Origin: Halosimplex halophilum
GTDB lineage: Archaea; Halobacteriota; Halobacteria; Halobacteriales; Haloarculaceae
Length of the DNA stretch: 64,000 nt
Direction: 5' to 3'
NCBI RefSeq assembly: GCF_004698125.1
Contig: NZ_ML214297.1
Location: forward strand, 682,001-746,000
The notes below the pieces were generated by a model. That model was not told the DNA's origin. It ran no database searches and saw nothing but the letters and a program-made list of their open reading frames with translations. The position numbers were made by a program, and so were the translations under genes. Below are positions 51,275 to 60,216 of the stretch, in pieces (the stretch's first letter is position 1; each line of letters begins with the position of its first letter).

Positions 51275-54200
51275 ATGCGAGAGCCTGACAGTGGCGGTCG
51301 TGGGGACGACCGTCTGCGGGTGGGGCGCCGACCGTTCCTGCAGTCGATCGGGGCGGCGGGCGCCGCGGGTGGCATCGCCAGCGTGACAGCGGACGAGGTT
51401 CGCGCGGACACGCCGGACTCGTGGGCGTCGGGCGGCGACGCGTACTACTCGTCGCTCGTGGCCGACCTGCGGAACGGGCGCGGGCTCCCGCCGGCGAGCT
51501 TCGAGTTCGACAACACTGAATCGGGCGCCTGGAACACGCTGTACGCCCAGGCGGGGTCGGACGGCCAGTACGGGACCGCCGAGTCGATCGACGTCAGCGA
51601 CGACGACGTACCGTTCTCGGAGGCGCGGCGTATCGACGTGACCGACGCGCCCGACCCGGACTACCCGGTGCAGGTGCGCGGCGACCTCACCCGGGACGTT
51701 TCCTCGGGAGACGTGATGCTCGCCGTCGCGTATCTGCGGTCGTCGAGCGACAGTCCGCAGGCAGAGTTCTACGCCGTCGATAGCGGCGGTTTCAACAGCG
51801 GGAGTGTCGGGAACTACCAGCCCACGATCGGCTCCGAGTGGGAGCGACACTACTTCCCGATCGAGTTCGGTGCCGACACGGCCGCCGACTCCGAGGACCA
51901 GAACCTGTACATCCAGTGGCAGCTCGGCTTCAAGGAGCAGACCGTCGATATCGGCGGGGTGGCGCTGCTCGACTTCGGGACCAACGTCGAGTTCGATACC
52001 CTCCCGTCGGGCGTCACCAGCCCGGCGCTGGGTCCGTACTACTCGACGCTCGTCTCCGACCTCTCGGACGCGGGGTTCCCCGGCGGCGAGTTCGTCTACG
52101 CTAATACGGAGTCCGGAACCTGGGACACGTGGAACACGAACGGCGTCGGGGAGGGCAGTCCGGGGGCCGCACAGTCGCTGGACGTGAGCGACGACGGCGT
52201 CCCGTTCAGCGAAGCACAGCGGATCACGGTCGAGAGCGCCGACACGGAGAGTTACGCGGTGCAAATGCGCGGCACCGTGGGCGGCCAGTCGGTCGAGGCG
52301 GGCGACACGTTCCTGGGAGTCGTCTACTTCAGGGCTCCCGAGGGCGACGTCGAAGTCGAGTACCGCGCCCGGGTCAGCGACCCCTACAGCAACGAGGTAA
52401 ACGACAACAGTAAGCCGTCGATCGGATCGGAGTGGCAGCGCCAGTACGTCCCGATCGAGTATCAGAACGCTGCCGACGCCGGCAACTGGTGGATCGAACT
52501 CAACTTCGGATACGGGGAGCAGACGGTCGACGTGGGCGGGATCGCGCTCGTCGACTTCGGCCAGGACGTGGACGTGGCCGAGCTGCCGTCCGGCGTCCCG
52601 TCGGGCGGCGGTGACGACGGGAACGGCGGCGACAGCCCCTCGGAGTGGCCCTCACCGAGCGACCCGTACTACTCGTGGCTGGTGAACAACCTGAGCGGCG
52701 ACGGCCTGCCCGCGGCGGAGTTCGTCTACGCCGACAACGAGTCCGAGACGGTAAGCGGCCACTACACGTCCGCCGGCGGCAACGGGAGCGTCTCGTCGCT
52801 GGACGTGAGCGGCGAGACGGTCCCCTTCTCGGCGGCGAGGCGCTTCGAGATCACCTCGACGCCGGAGAACAACTACGACGTGCAGATGCGGACCGGGCTG
52901 AACAACACCGACTACCGGAGCGTCTCCGCGGGCGACGTGTTGCTGGCCGCGGCGTACATGCGCTCGGAGAGCGGCGAGGCGACCGTCCAGTTCAACGTCC
53001 AGAACGACAACACCGAGGCGTTCTCCGAGACGACCGGCACGAACCAGGTGACGGTCGGTTCTGAGTGGCAGCGGTACTACTTCCCCGTCGAGATCGGCGC
53101 GGACGCCGACGCCGGGACGTGGTGGTCGGAGTTCTGGCTCGGGTTCGGCCAGGGCACCGTCGACATCGGCGGCGTGGCCCTGCTCGACTTCGGGTCCGGT
53201 GCCAGCGCGGGGAACCTTCCCTCGGGCACCGCCAGCGACGACGACCTGTACTACGGCGACGTGTACACGGACGTGATGGGGATGGACCTGCCCGCGCCGG
53301 AGTTCAAGATCGCCGACTCGGAGTCGGCGACCATCGAGTCCGGCTCGATGATCATCGAGAACCCCAACGGATCGCTCTCCTCGCCGTCGCTGGGTGACGT
53401 GCCGTTCACGGAGGCGAGGCGCTTCGAGGTCACGAGCGAACCCGACAACGCCTACGACGTGCAGTTCCGGGCGAACGTCCCCGAGTCGGTCTCGGCGGGC
53501 GACGTGCTGCTCGCGGTCGCGTACCTGCGTTCACCCTCGGAGGACCCGCAAGCGTCGTTCTACGCGGTCGACGCGGGCGACTTCGGGAACGACGCGGCCG
53601 GCAACACCAGCCCGACCGTCGCCGGCGAGTGGGAGCGCCACTACTTCCCGATCCAGTTCAGCGACGACACGAGCGCCGGGAACGCGTACGTCCAGCTGCG
53701 GCTCGGGTTCGAGGGACAGACCGTCGACGTGGGCGGGTTCGCCCTGCTGGACTTCGACGGCGCGGCGTCCGTCGGGAACCTCCCCAGCGGGACCCTGGCC
53801 CCCGACCAGTACGACGAGTGGCCCGACGTGTCCGACCCCTACTACTCGACGCTGGTCGAGGACCTGCGGGACCGGGAGCTGGGCGCCGCCGGCCGGTTCG
53901 TCTACGCGAACAACGAGGCCGACACCTTCGCCGCGTACGAACTCGCTCGCCCGGGGGAGGACAGCCCCGGCAGCGCGACCCGCTCGTCGCTCGACGTGAG
54001 CGGCGCGGACGTGCCCTTCTCCGAGGCGACCCGGATAGACATCACGGAGACGCCGAACAACGCCTACGAGTTCAGCCTCAAGGGGCTCGTCGAGGACAGG
54101 TCGATCGGCAGCGGCGACGTGCTGCTGGGCGTCGCGTACCTGCGCACGCCCGACGAGGACGGGGAGGCGTCGATCACCTACAAGTCGACGGAGAACGGGT

Positions 54201-56410
54201 CGATCTCGTCGAACTACGTCACGAAGGGGCGGCCGACCGTCGGCCCGGAGTGGGAGCGGTACTACTTCCCCGTCGAGTTCGCCTCCGACGGCGCCAGCGG
54301 CGAGTGGTTCACCGAGATGTGGCTGGGCAACGAGGTCCAGACCGTCGACATCGGCGGCCTGGCGCTGGTCGACTTCGCGCAGGGCGTCTCGGTCGACGCC
54401 CTCCCGGCCTGGCAGGAGTCGCCCGCCCCCGGCTGGGAGGCCGAAGCCGACCAGCGCATCCAGGAACACCGGACGGCCGAGATGCGGGTCGACGTCGTCG
54501 ACGAGGAGGGCGACCCCGTCGAGGGCGCCGAGGTGTCCGTCGAGATGCGGGACCACGAGTTCGGCTTCGGCATCATGACCAACGCCGGCGAACTGCAGAG
54601 CGCCTCCGAGGGCGACCCTTACGTCGAGAACCGCAAGGGGATGTTCAACCTCGGCGTGCTGGAGAACGCCCACAAGTGGCGCTTCTGGGAGAACGACAAG
54701 GAGGCGCCCGACGCCGCCGTCGAGTGGTTCAACGAGTTGGGCTGGGACGTGCGCGGCCACGTCGCCCTGTGGGGGAGCGTCTCCTCGTACGCCGTCCCCA
54801 ACGACGTGGTCGAGGCGATGGGCGCCCCCTGGGAGGCCCAGGGGATCGAGGCCGGCGAGCCCGACCCCGAGTACGTCCGCGAGCAGACGCTGAACCACGT
54901 CCGCGACATCATCGAGTACTACGGCGACGACATCGACGAGTGGGAGGTCATGAACGAGATCATCCCGCAGCCGGGCCTGGTCAAGGCGATCAACGGCATC
55001 CAGGCGACCGAGGACACGACGATGACCGACCCGCGCCCGGAGGAAGCACAGATCATAAACGAGTGGATGGCCGAGGCCCGCGACGCCGGCCACGAGGACC
55101 TCTCGCTGGCGATCAACGACTACAACACCATCGAGGGGCCGTACAACAACCGCCGCGAGCGCTACCGGGCCCAGATCGAGAACATCGAGAACTCCGAGAT
55201 CGCCGACCTGGACGCGGTCGGTCTGCAGAGCCACTTCAGCCAGAGCAGCAAGCTGCTGCCCTCGGAGACGATGGCGGCGCTGGACAGCTACGCCCAGTAC
55301 GACGTGCGCCTGCGGATCACGGAGTTCGACATGTCCGACGAGAACTGGTCCGAGGAGAACAAGGCCGACTTCTTCTACCAGTTCCTCAAGACCGTCTTCA
55401 GCCACCCCGCGGTCGACGACTTCGTGGTCTGGGGGCTGATCGACACGCTGCACTGGCGCGACGACGCGCCGTTCTACGCGGCCGGCTGGGAGGAGAAACC
55501 AGCCCTCGACCGCTACCGCGACCTCGTGTTCGACCAGTGGTGGACCGAGGCGTCGGGCACCACCGACGCCTCCGGCGCCTACTCGCTGCAGGGCTTCAAG
55601 GGCGAGTACGCGGTCGACGTGAGCTACGAGGACGCGTCTGTCTCGGCGACGACCACGCTCTCGGACGGGGGGACGACCCTCGAAGTCTCGCTCGACGGCG
55701 ACTACGCCGAGGAGGGCGGCGGGGAGAGCGACGACGGTGGCGACTACAGCGGCCCGACCGCCGACGCCGGGTCGGCCAAGCGCGTGCGGCCCGGCGAGGA
55801 GGTCACGCTGAACGGCGGCGGGTCCAGCGGCAGGGACATCTCCTACGAGTGGTTCCAGATGTACGAGTCGACGACCGCCGACCCGGCGGTCTCGCTCACC
55901 GGGAAGGAGACGGCGAGCGCGTCGTTCACCGCCCCGGAGGTCGAGGAGACCCGGGCGCTTGACTTCCGCCTGGAGGTCACCGACGCCAGGGGCAACACCG
56001 CCCAGGACACCGTCGACGTGGTCGTCGAACCGGCCGACACGGCGACGCCAACGGCGACGCCCACGGAGACGGCCACCCCCACCGCGACGCCCACGGCGAC
56101 GCCGACCGACACGCCGACCGCGACGCCGACCGACACCCCCACGCCGACGGAGACGCCCACGGCGACGCCGACCGACACGCCGACCGCGACACCGACGGAT
56201 ACCCCCACGCCGACGGAGACGCCCACGGCGACGCCGACCGACACGCCGACCGCGACGCCTGCCGGGACCGACCCGGCGACGCCCGAGCCGGAGGAGACGA
56301 CGGCGGGCGACGGCCCGGGCATGGGTATCGTCTCGACGGTCGCGACCCTCGGCGGGCTCGCCAGCGTCGCGAAGTACCTCGCCGGCGACGACGGGGACGA
56401 CGACGCCTGA
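51275..56410 (+). CDS. giant multimodular exported GH10 xylanase (five binding modules, PKD-type domain, Thr-Pro stalk, C-terminal anchor)
   Basis: The 1711-residue protein starts at ATG 51275, where the Tat motif GRRPFLQSIGAAGAAGG follows about 17 residues in; earlier in-frame starts fall in the promoter. Five tandem copies of the binding module come next (about residues 50-1050; each about 180-200 residues, ending QTVDIGG-ALLDF-LPSG). After them come the small beta-sandwich, the GH10 barrel (acid/base Glu in WEVMNEIIPQPG, nucleophile Glu in RITEFDMSDENW) and a beta domain. A PKD-type domain, a Thr/Pro/Ala repeat stalk of about 80 residues built from TPTATPTDTP-like units, and a C-terminal hydrophobic helix (GPGMGIVSTVATLGG) with an acidic tail complete it. 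The end resembles PGF-CTERM-type anchors but reads PGMG. It should be held on the surface and reach out to polymer. Confidence 0.9.
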   Translation: MREPDSGGRGDDRLRVGRRPFLQSIGAAGAAGGIASVTADEVRADTPDSWASGGDAYYSSLVADLRNGRGLPPASFEFDNTESGAWNTLYAQAGSDGQYGTAESIDVSDDDVPFSEARRIDVTDAPDPDYPVQVRGDLTRDVSSGDVMLAVAYLRSSSDSPQAEFYAVDSGGFNSGSVGNYQPTIGSEWERHYFPIEFGADTAADSEDQNLYIQWQLGFKEQTVDIGGVALLDFGTNVEFDTLPSGVTSPALGPYYSTLVSDLSDAGFPGGEFVYANTESGTWDTWNTNGVGEGSPGAAQSLDVSDDGVPFSEAQRITVESADTESYAVQMRGTVGGQSVEAGDTFLGVVYFRAPEGDVEVEYRARVSDPYSNEVNDNSKPSIGSEWQRQYVPIEYQNAADAGNWWIELNFGYGEQTVDVGGIALVDFGQDVDVAELPSGVPSGGGDDGNGGDSPSEWPSPSDPYYSWLVNNLSGDGLPAAEFVYADNESETVSGHYTSAGGNGSVSSLDVSGETVPFSAARRFEITSTPENNYDVQMRTGLNNTDYRSVSAGDVLLAAAYMRSESGEATVQFNVQNDNTEAFSETTGTNQVTVGSEWQRYYFPVEIGADADAGTWWSEFWLGFGQGTVDIGGVALLDFGSGASAGNLPSGTASDDDLYYGDVYTDVMGMDLPAPEFKIADSESATIESGSMIIENPNGSLSSPSLGDVPFTEARRFEVTSEPDNAYDVQFRANVPESVSAGDVLLAVAYLRSPSEDPQASFYAVDAGDFGNDAAGNTSPTVAGEWERHYFPIQFSDDTSAGNAYVQLRLGFEGQTVDVGGFALLDFDGAASVGNLPSGTLAPDQYDEWPDVSDPYYSTLVEDLRDRELGAAGRFVYANNEADTFAAYELARPGEDSPGSATRSSLDVSGADVPFSEATRIDITETPNNAYEFSLKGLVEDRSIGSGDVLLGVAYLRTPDEDGEASITYKSTENGSISSNYVTKGRPTVGPEWERYYFPVEFASDGASGEWFTEMWLGNEVQTVDIGGLALVDFAQGVSVDALPAWQESPAPGWEAEADQRIQEHRTAEMRVDVVDEEGDPVEGAEVSVEMRDHEFGFGIMTNAGELQSASEGDPYVENRKGMFNLGVLENAHKWRFWENDKEAPDAAVEWFNELGWDVRGHVALWGSVSSYAVPNDVVEAMGAPWEAQGIEAGEPDPEYVREQTLNHVRDIIEYYGDDIDEWEVMNEIIPQPGLVKAINGIQATEDTTMTDPRPEEAQIINEWMAEARDAGHEDLSLAINDYNTIEGPYNNRRERYRAQIENIENSEIADLDAVGLQSHFSQSSKLLPSETMAALDSYAQYDVRLRITEFDMSDENWSEENKADFFYQFLKTVFSHPAVDDFVVWGLIDTLHWRDDAPFYAAGWEEKPALDRYRDLVFDQWWTEASGTTDASGAYSLQGFKGEYAVDVSYEDASVSATTTLSDGGTTLEVSLDGDYAEEGGGESDDGGDYSGPTADAGSAKRVRPGEEVTLNGGGSSGRDISYEWFQMYESTTADPAVSLTGKETASASFTAPEVEETRALDFRLEVTDARGNTAQDTVDVVVEPADTATPTATPTETATPTATPTATPTDTPTATPTDTPTPTETPTATPTDTPTATPTDTPTPTETPTATPTDTPTATPAGTDPATPEPEETTAGDGPGMGIVSTVATLGGLASVAKYLAGDDGDDDA

Positions 56411-56574
56411 CGCGTCTCGTTCCCGCCCGGCGCTGTCAGACGTAGCCCGCCGCTTCCCCCGGGGGTCCCAGGCCCCGCTTCGCAGCCTTCTCGTCCCGTT
56501 TCCCGACGTGGGGACGGGCAGTTCTCTGACCACGGCCCCCGTCCGAATACCGGACGTGAGACTGTCGTCGGAAC

Positions 56575-56583
56575 CATTAATAT
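56575..56583 (+). promoter_or_regulatory. TATA box of GH3 gene
   Basis: CATTAATAT lies 26-34 bases before ATG 56609 in otherwise GC-rich sequence, supporting this start. Confidence 0.55.
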
Positions 56584-56608
56584 CCGCGTCCACCACCGAA
56601 TAGCCGTA

Positions 56609-58969
56609 ATGACAGCCGACTCCGACGCAGCCTACCGTGACCCGACGGTACCGACATCGCGGCGTATCGAGGATCTGCTCTCACGAATGACGGTCGAGGA
56701 GAAGGCCGCCCAGCTCGGGTCCGTCAGCCCGAGCAGCGGCGTCGCCGACAACGCCGGCGAGGACGACGAGGGGCACGAACTCGTCGAGGACGGTCAGCTC
56801 AACCGCGAAGTCGTCGACGAACTGATCGGCGACGGGGTCGGCCACCTCACCCGGGTCGGCGGCGAGGGGAGCCTCCCCCCGGAACAGGCCGCCGCCGTCA
56901 CCAACGAGATCCAGGAGTACCTCGTCGAGGAGACGCGGCTCGGCATCCCCGCGATCCCCCACGAGGAGTGTCTCAGCGGCTACATGGGCCCCGAGGGCAC
57001 CACCTTCCCGCAGGGGATCGGCATGGCCAGCACCTGGGACCCCGAGCTCATGCAGGCGGTCACCGACACCATCGGCGACCAGCTGGAAGCCATCGGCACC
57101 GCCCACGCGCTCTCGCCGGTGCTGGACGTGGCCCGCGACCTCCGCTGGGGCCGCGTCGAGGAGACATTCGGCGAGGACCCGTATCTCATCGCCGAGATGG
57201 CGACCGCCTACGTCCGGGGGCTGCAGGGCGACTCCCCGGCCGACGGCATCTCCGCCACCCTCAAGCACTTCGTCGGTCACGGCGTCGGCGCGGGCGGGAA
57301 GAACCGCTCGTCGGTCGACGTGAGCGAGCGCACCCTCCGGGAGGTCCACATGTTCCCGTTCGAGGCGGCCGTCCAGGAGGCCGACGCCGAGGCCGTGATG
57401 AACGCCTACCACGACATCGACGGCGTCCCCTGCGCGAAAGACGAGTGGCTGCTGACCGACGTGCTGCGCGGCGAGTGGGGCTTCGACGGCCACGTCGTCT
57501 CCGACTACTTCAGCGTCGACTTCCTCAAGGAGGAACACGGCGTCGCCGCCACCCAGCAGGAGGCCGCCGTCTCGGCCGTCGAGGCCGGCATCGACGTGGA
57601 GCTGCCCAACACGGACTGCTACGAGTACCTCGCCGAGGCCGTCCGCGACGGCGACCTCGCAGAGGAGACGCTCGACGAGTCGGTCCGCCGCGTGCTGCAC
57701 GCGAAGTTCGAGAAGGGCCTGTTCGAGGACCCGACCGTCGACGTCGACGCCGCGACCGACCCCTACGAGGACGAGGCCGCGGCCGGGCTGGCCCGCGAGG
57801 CCGCCCGCGACTCGCTGGTCGTCCTGAAGAACGACGATGACCTGCTGCCGCTGGACGACGCCGACTCCGTCGCCGTGGTCGGCCCGAAGGCCGACGACAA
57901 GAAGGGGATGCTCGGCGACTACGCCTACGCCGCCCACTACCCCGAGGAGGAGTACGAGTTCGAGGCCGACACCCCCCTGGCGGCCATCGAGAACCGCGTC
58001 GACGCCGACGTGACCTACGCCCAGGGCTGTACGGCGACCGGCACCGCCACGGACAAGATCGGCCGCGCCGTCGAGGCAGCCGAGGGCGCCGACGTGGCGC
58101 TGGCGTTCGTCGGCGCCCGCTCGGCCGTCGACTTCTCCGACGTGGACGCCGAGAAGTCCGAACAGCCCATGGTGCCGACCAGCGGCGAGGGCTGTGACGT
58201 GACCGACCTCGGGCTGCCCGGCGTCCAGGAGCAGCTCGTCGCGCAGGTCGAGGAGACTGACACACCCGTCGTCGTCGTGCTCGTCAGCGGGAAGCCCCAC
58301 GCGATCCCGGAGATCGACGCGGGCGCCGACGCCGTCGTCCAGGCGTGGCTCCCCGGCGAGGAGGCCGGCAACGCCGTCGTCGACGTGGTCTTCGAGGGCC
58401 ACGACTCCGGCGGCCACCTGCCGGTGTCGATGCCCAAGTCGGTCGGGCAGCTCCCGGTCCACTACAGCCGCAAGCCCAACACCTACAGCGAGACGTACGT
58501 CTACGACGACGCCCAGCCGGTCTACCCGTTCGGCCACGGGCTGAGCTACGCCGAGTTCGAGTACTCCGAGCTGGACCTGTCGGACGTGGACGTCGACCCC
58601 TCCGGCACCTTCACCGCGAGCGTCACCGTCGAGAACACGGCCGACCGCGCCGGCAGCGACGTGGTCCAGCTGTACGTCTCCGCGGAGAACCCCGACCTGG
58701 CACGGCCGGTCCAGGAACTGGTCGGCTTCGAGCGCGTCGAGCTCGACGCCGGCGAGTCGACCCGGGTGAGCTTCGAGCTGGGCGCGAGCCAGCTGGCCTA
58801 CCACGACCGCAACGCGAACCTCGCGGTCGAGGCCGGCGACTACGAGCTGCGGGTCGGCCACTCCGCCGAGGAGATCGCCGAGACCGCCCGCCTGTCCGTG
58901 ACCGACACGAAGCAGGTCCCGCGGACGGGCCGCCGCTACTTCACCGAGACGAGCCTCGACCGGGCCTGA
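56609..58969 (+). CDS. GH3 beta-xylosidase/beta-glucosidase
   Basis: The 786-residue protein has the GH3 layout. The TIM-like domain shows SRMTVEEKAAQLG, TTFPQGIGMASTWDPEL, RWGRVEETFGEDPYL and KHFVGHGVGAGGKNR, with the nucleophile Asp in GHVVSDYFSV (about residue 298). The alpha/beta sandwich has LVVLKNDDDLLPLD, and a C-terminal fibronectin-III-like domain follows YPFGHGLSYAEFEY. The HEECLSGYM block is frequent in GH3 beta-xylosidases. It lacks a signal peptide and should release xylose from imported oligomers in the cytoplasm. It sits right after the giant xylanase with its own promoter. Beta-glucosidase activity cannot be excluded. Confidence 0.9.
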   Translation: MTADSDAAYRDPTVPTSRRIEDLLSRMTVEEKAAQLGSVSPSSGVADNAGEDDEGHELVEDGQLNREVVDELIGDGVGHLTRVGGEGSLPPEQAAAVTNEIQEYLVEETRLGIPAIPHEECLSGYMGPEGTTFPQGIGMASTWDPELMQAVTDTIGDQLEAIGTAHALSPVLDVARDLRWGRVEETFGEDPYLIAEMATAYVRGLQGDSPADGISATLKHFVGHGVGAGGKNRSSVDVSERTLREVHMFPFEAAVQEADAEAVMNAYHDIDGVPCAKDEWLLTDVLRGEWGFDGHVVSDYFSVDFLKEEHGVAATQQEAAVSAVEAGIDVELPNTDCYEYLAEAVRDGDLAEETLDESVRRVLHAKFEKGLFEDPTVDVDAATDPYEDEAAAGLAREAARDSLVVLKNDDDLLPLDDADSVAVVGPKADDKKGMLGDYAYAAHYPEEEYEFEADTPLAAIENRVDADVTYAQGCTATGTATDKIGRAVEAAEGADVALAFVGARSAVDFSDVDAEKSEQPMVPTSGEGCDVTDLGLPGVQEQLVAQVEETDTPVVVVLVSGKPHAIPEIDAGADAVVQAWLPGEEAGNAVVDVVFEGHDSGGHLPVSMPKSVGQLPVHYSRKPNTYSETYVYDDAQPVYPFGHGLSYAEFEYSELDLSDVDVDPSGTFTASVTVENTADRAGSDVVQLYVSAENPDLARPVQELVGFERVELDAGESTRVSFELGASQLAYHDRNANLAVEAGDYELRVGHSAEEIAETARLSVTDTKQVPRTGRRYFTETSLDRA

Positions 58970-59279
58970 CCGGTCCCCCCGGTCGCCGCTTCGCTCCGCG
59001 CCGTTTCGTTCCGTCGTCGCGCTCCCGGATACGGCGTGGCCCGTCCGCCGGGACGGCCATTATCGAACGTGACATACGCACGGCGACCGACGATTCGGTC
59101 CCTGTTCACGCGCACGCGCGTTGTAAGATCCAAGCATCCGTCTACGCCGTCCGGGCGCCACGAGGCAAGTTCTCATGGGTGATACCGATGTGGTCGACCC
59201 GGCCGCCGGGCGAGCGCGGGCGGGCGGCGCTCTCGCCGGTGTGGCAACCCTTTTCGGGACCGCCCGACAACCGGGGAGC
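58970..59279. other. intergenic region, no gene seen
   Basis: These 310 bases contain no believable frame. A T-rich box at 59248-59257 (CCCTTTTCGG) serves the next gene. Short alternating GCGCACGCGCG sequence occurs near 59111-59122. Confidence 0.5.
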
Positions 59280-59321
59280 ATGGTTCGGGCGTCGGTCGCC
59301 GACGGAGGGGTCCGGTCGTGA
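59280..59321 (+). CDS. possible 13-codon leader ORF overlapping the next start (GTGA)
   Basis: ATG at 59280 lies 23-32 bases after the T-rich box CCCTTTTCGG, the position of a leaderless start, and encodes MVRASVADGGVRS. Its TGA overlaps the GTG start of the 82-residue gene. This suggests that ribosomes loading on the leader ORF reinitiate at GTG 59318. Confidence 0.4.
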   Translation: MVRASVADGGVRS

Positions 59322-59566
59322 GCGAGCAGAGCGACGAGCAGACGGGCAGGGAGGCGGCCGCCGAGGCGCTGTGCGAGCAGAACCGGAAGGTCCTCGGCGT
59401 GTTCACGATCGCCGTCGTGTTCCTGCTGCTCCAGCTCCCGTACCTGGTCGTCACCGACGCGGACTCGTCGCTGTTCGTCGTGGCGGTGTTGAACGTCGTC
59501 GGGAGCGGGGCGTTCGCCCTCCTCAGCGGCGGCGCGCTCTGGTTCTGCCGCCAGCGGGCGATGTGA
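59318..59566 (+). CDS. small membrane protein, 82 residues
   Basis: From GTG 59318 the frame gives an acidic N-terminus (MSEQSDEQTGREAAAEALCE) and two transmembrane segments (about residues 26-44, VLGVFTIAVVFLLLQLPYL, and 52-72, LFVVAVLNVVGSGAFALLSGG), ending WFCRQRAM. The composition is typical of real haloarchaeal membrane proteins. No function is known to me. The start codon overlaps the stop of a tiny upstream ORF. It converges with the next membrane-protein gene, and no link to the xylan genes is evident. Confidence 0.65.
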   Translation: MSEQSDEQTGREAAAEALCEQNRKVLGVFTIAVVFLLLQLPYLVVTDADSSLFVVAVLNVVGSGAFALLSGGALWFCRQRAM

Positions 59567-59701
59567 GTCGTCGGCCGACGAGAGGCGGTCGGCGTCGCGG
59601 CCCGCAGTACGCGGTCGTCCGGTCCGGTAGCTACGGGCGAGGTGACCGACGGCGAGAAGTTTCGAGGGTGATGCGACCGGCGGCGAGACGTTCCGGGGCC
59701 C

Positions 59702-60079
59702 TCAGGCCGACGACGTGGCGCGGGCGTACAGCTTGTTCGCCAGCAGGAAGCCGTACGCGGTCGCGCCCAGGACGATGAGGGTGGTCCCGAAGATGCCCAG
59801 CATCGCGGCGAAGACCTTGTGGGCGAGGACGACGCCCTCGACCTGTCCGAACGTCTGGTACTGCTCGGGGATCCCGTTCATCAGCGAGATCGGCCCGGCG
59901 TCGCCGCCGATGACGATGGCCGGCGTCCCGTTGACGAAGGTCGCGCCCAGGACGATACAGCCCACGCCCATGAGGATGACCATCAGCGAGATGTTCCCGA
60001 CCATGAAGTAGTACAGCGCCAGCGCGTACGCCCGGACGCCGTCCGCCTCCTGACGGGCTCGTTCGATTTCCTGTCTCAT
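59702..60079 (-). CDS. small membrane protein, 125 residues
   Basis: From ATG 60079 the protein starts with a charged helix (MRQEIERARQEADGVRAY) and has three hydrophobic segments (about residues 20-46, 60-75 weakly, and 88-115). A frame extension to 60151 adds residues of non-typical composition. On the minus strand CAAATAGG (about 60100-60107) lies 21-28 bases before ATG 60079, supporting the shorter form. I do not recognise the family. It is divergent from the solute-binding protein at 60217. Confidence 0.7.
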   Translation of the reverse strand: MRQEIERARQEADGVRAYALALYYFMVGNISLMVILMGVGCIVLGATFVNGTPAIVIGGDAGPISLMNGIPEQYQTFGQVEGVVLAHKVFAAMLGIFGTTLIVLGATAYGFLLANKLYARATSSA

Positions 60080-60186
60080 TGCGATAGAGTGTTTCACACA
60101 CCTATTTGAAGGTTGCGCTTGCGGGAGCGACCCAGCCCGACCCGCGAACAAGATCAGTCCCCGCTCGGTATGAAATAATCAGGAAG

Positions 60187-60195
60187 TTTTATATA
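60187..60195 (+). promoter_or_regulatory. TATA box of second solute-binding protein
   Basis: TTTTATATA lies 22-30 bases before ATG 60217, a strong match to a haloarchaeal TATA box, and implies a leaderless transcript. Confidence 0.65.
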
Positions 60196-60216
60196 GAGCT
60201 GGCAGAAGGTAGAGGT

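Noticed and set aside
56039..56260. Microsatellite-like repeat as a mobile or regulatory element
   Set aside because: The GACACGCCGACC-type repetition is coding and gives the Thr-Pro stalk of the giant xylanase.
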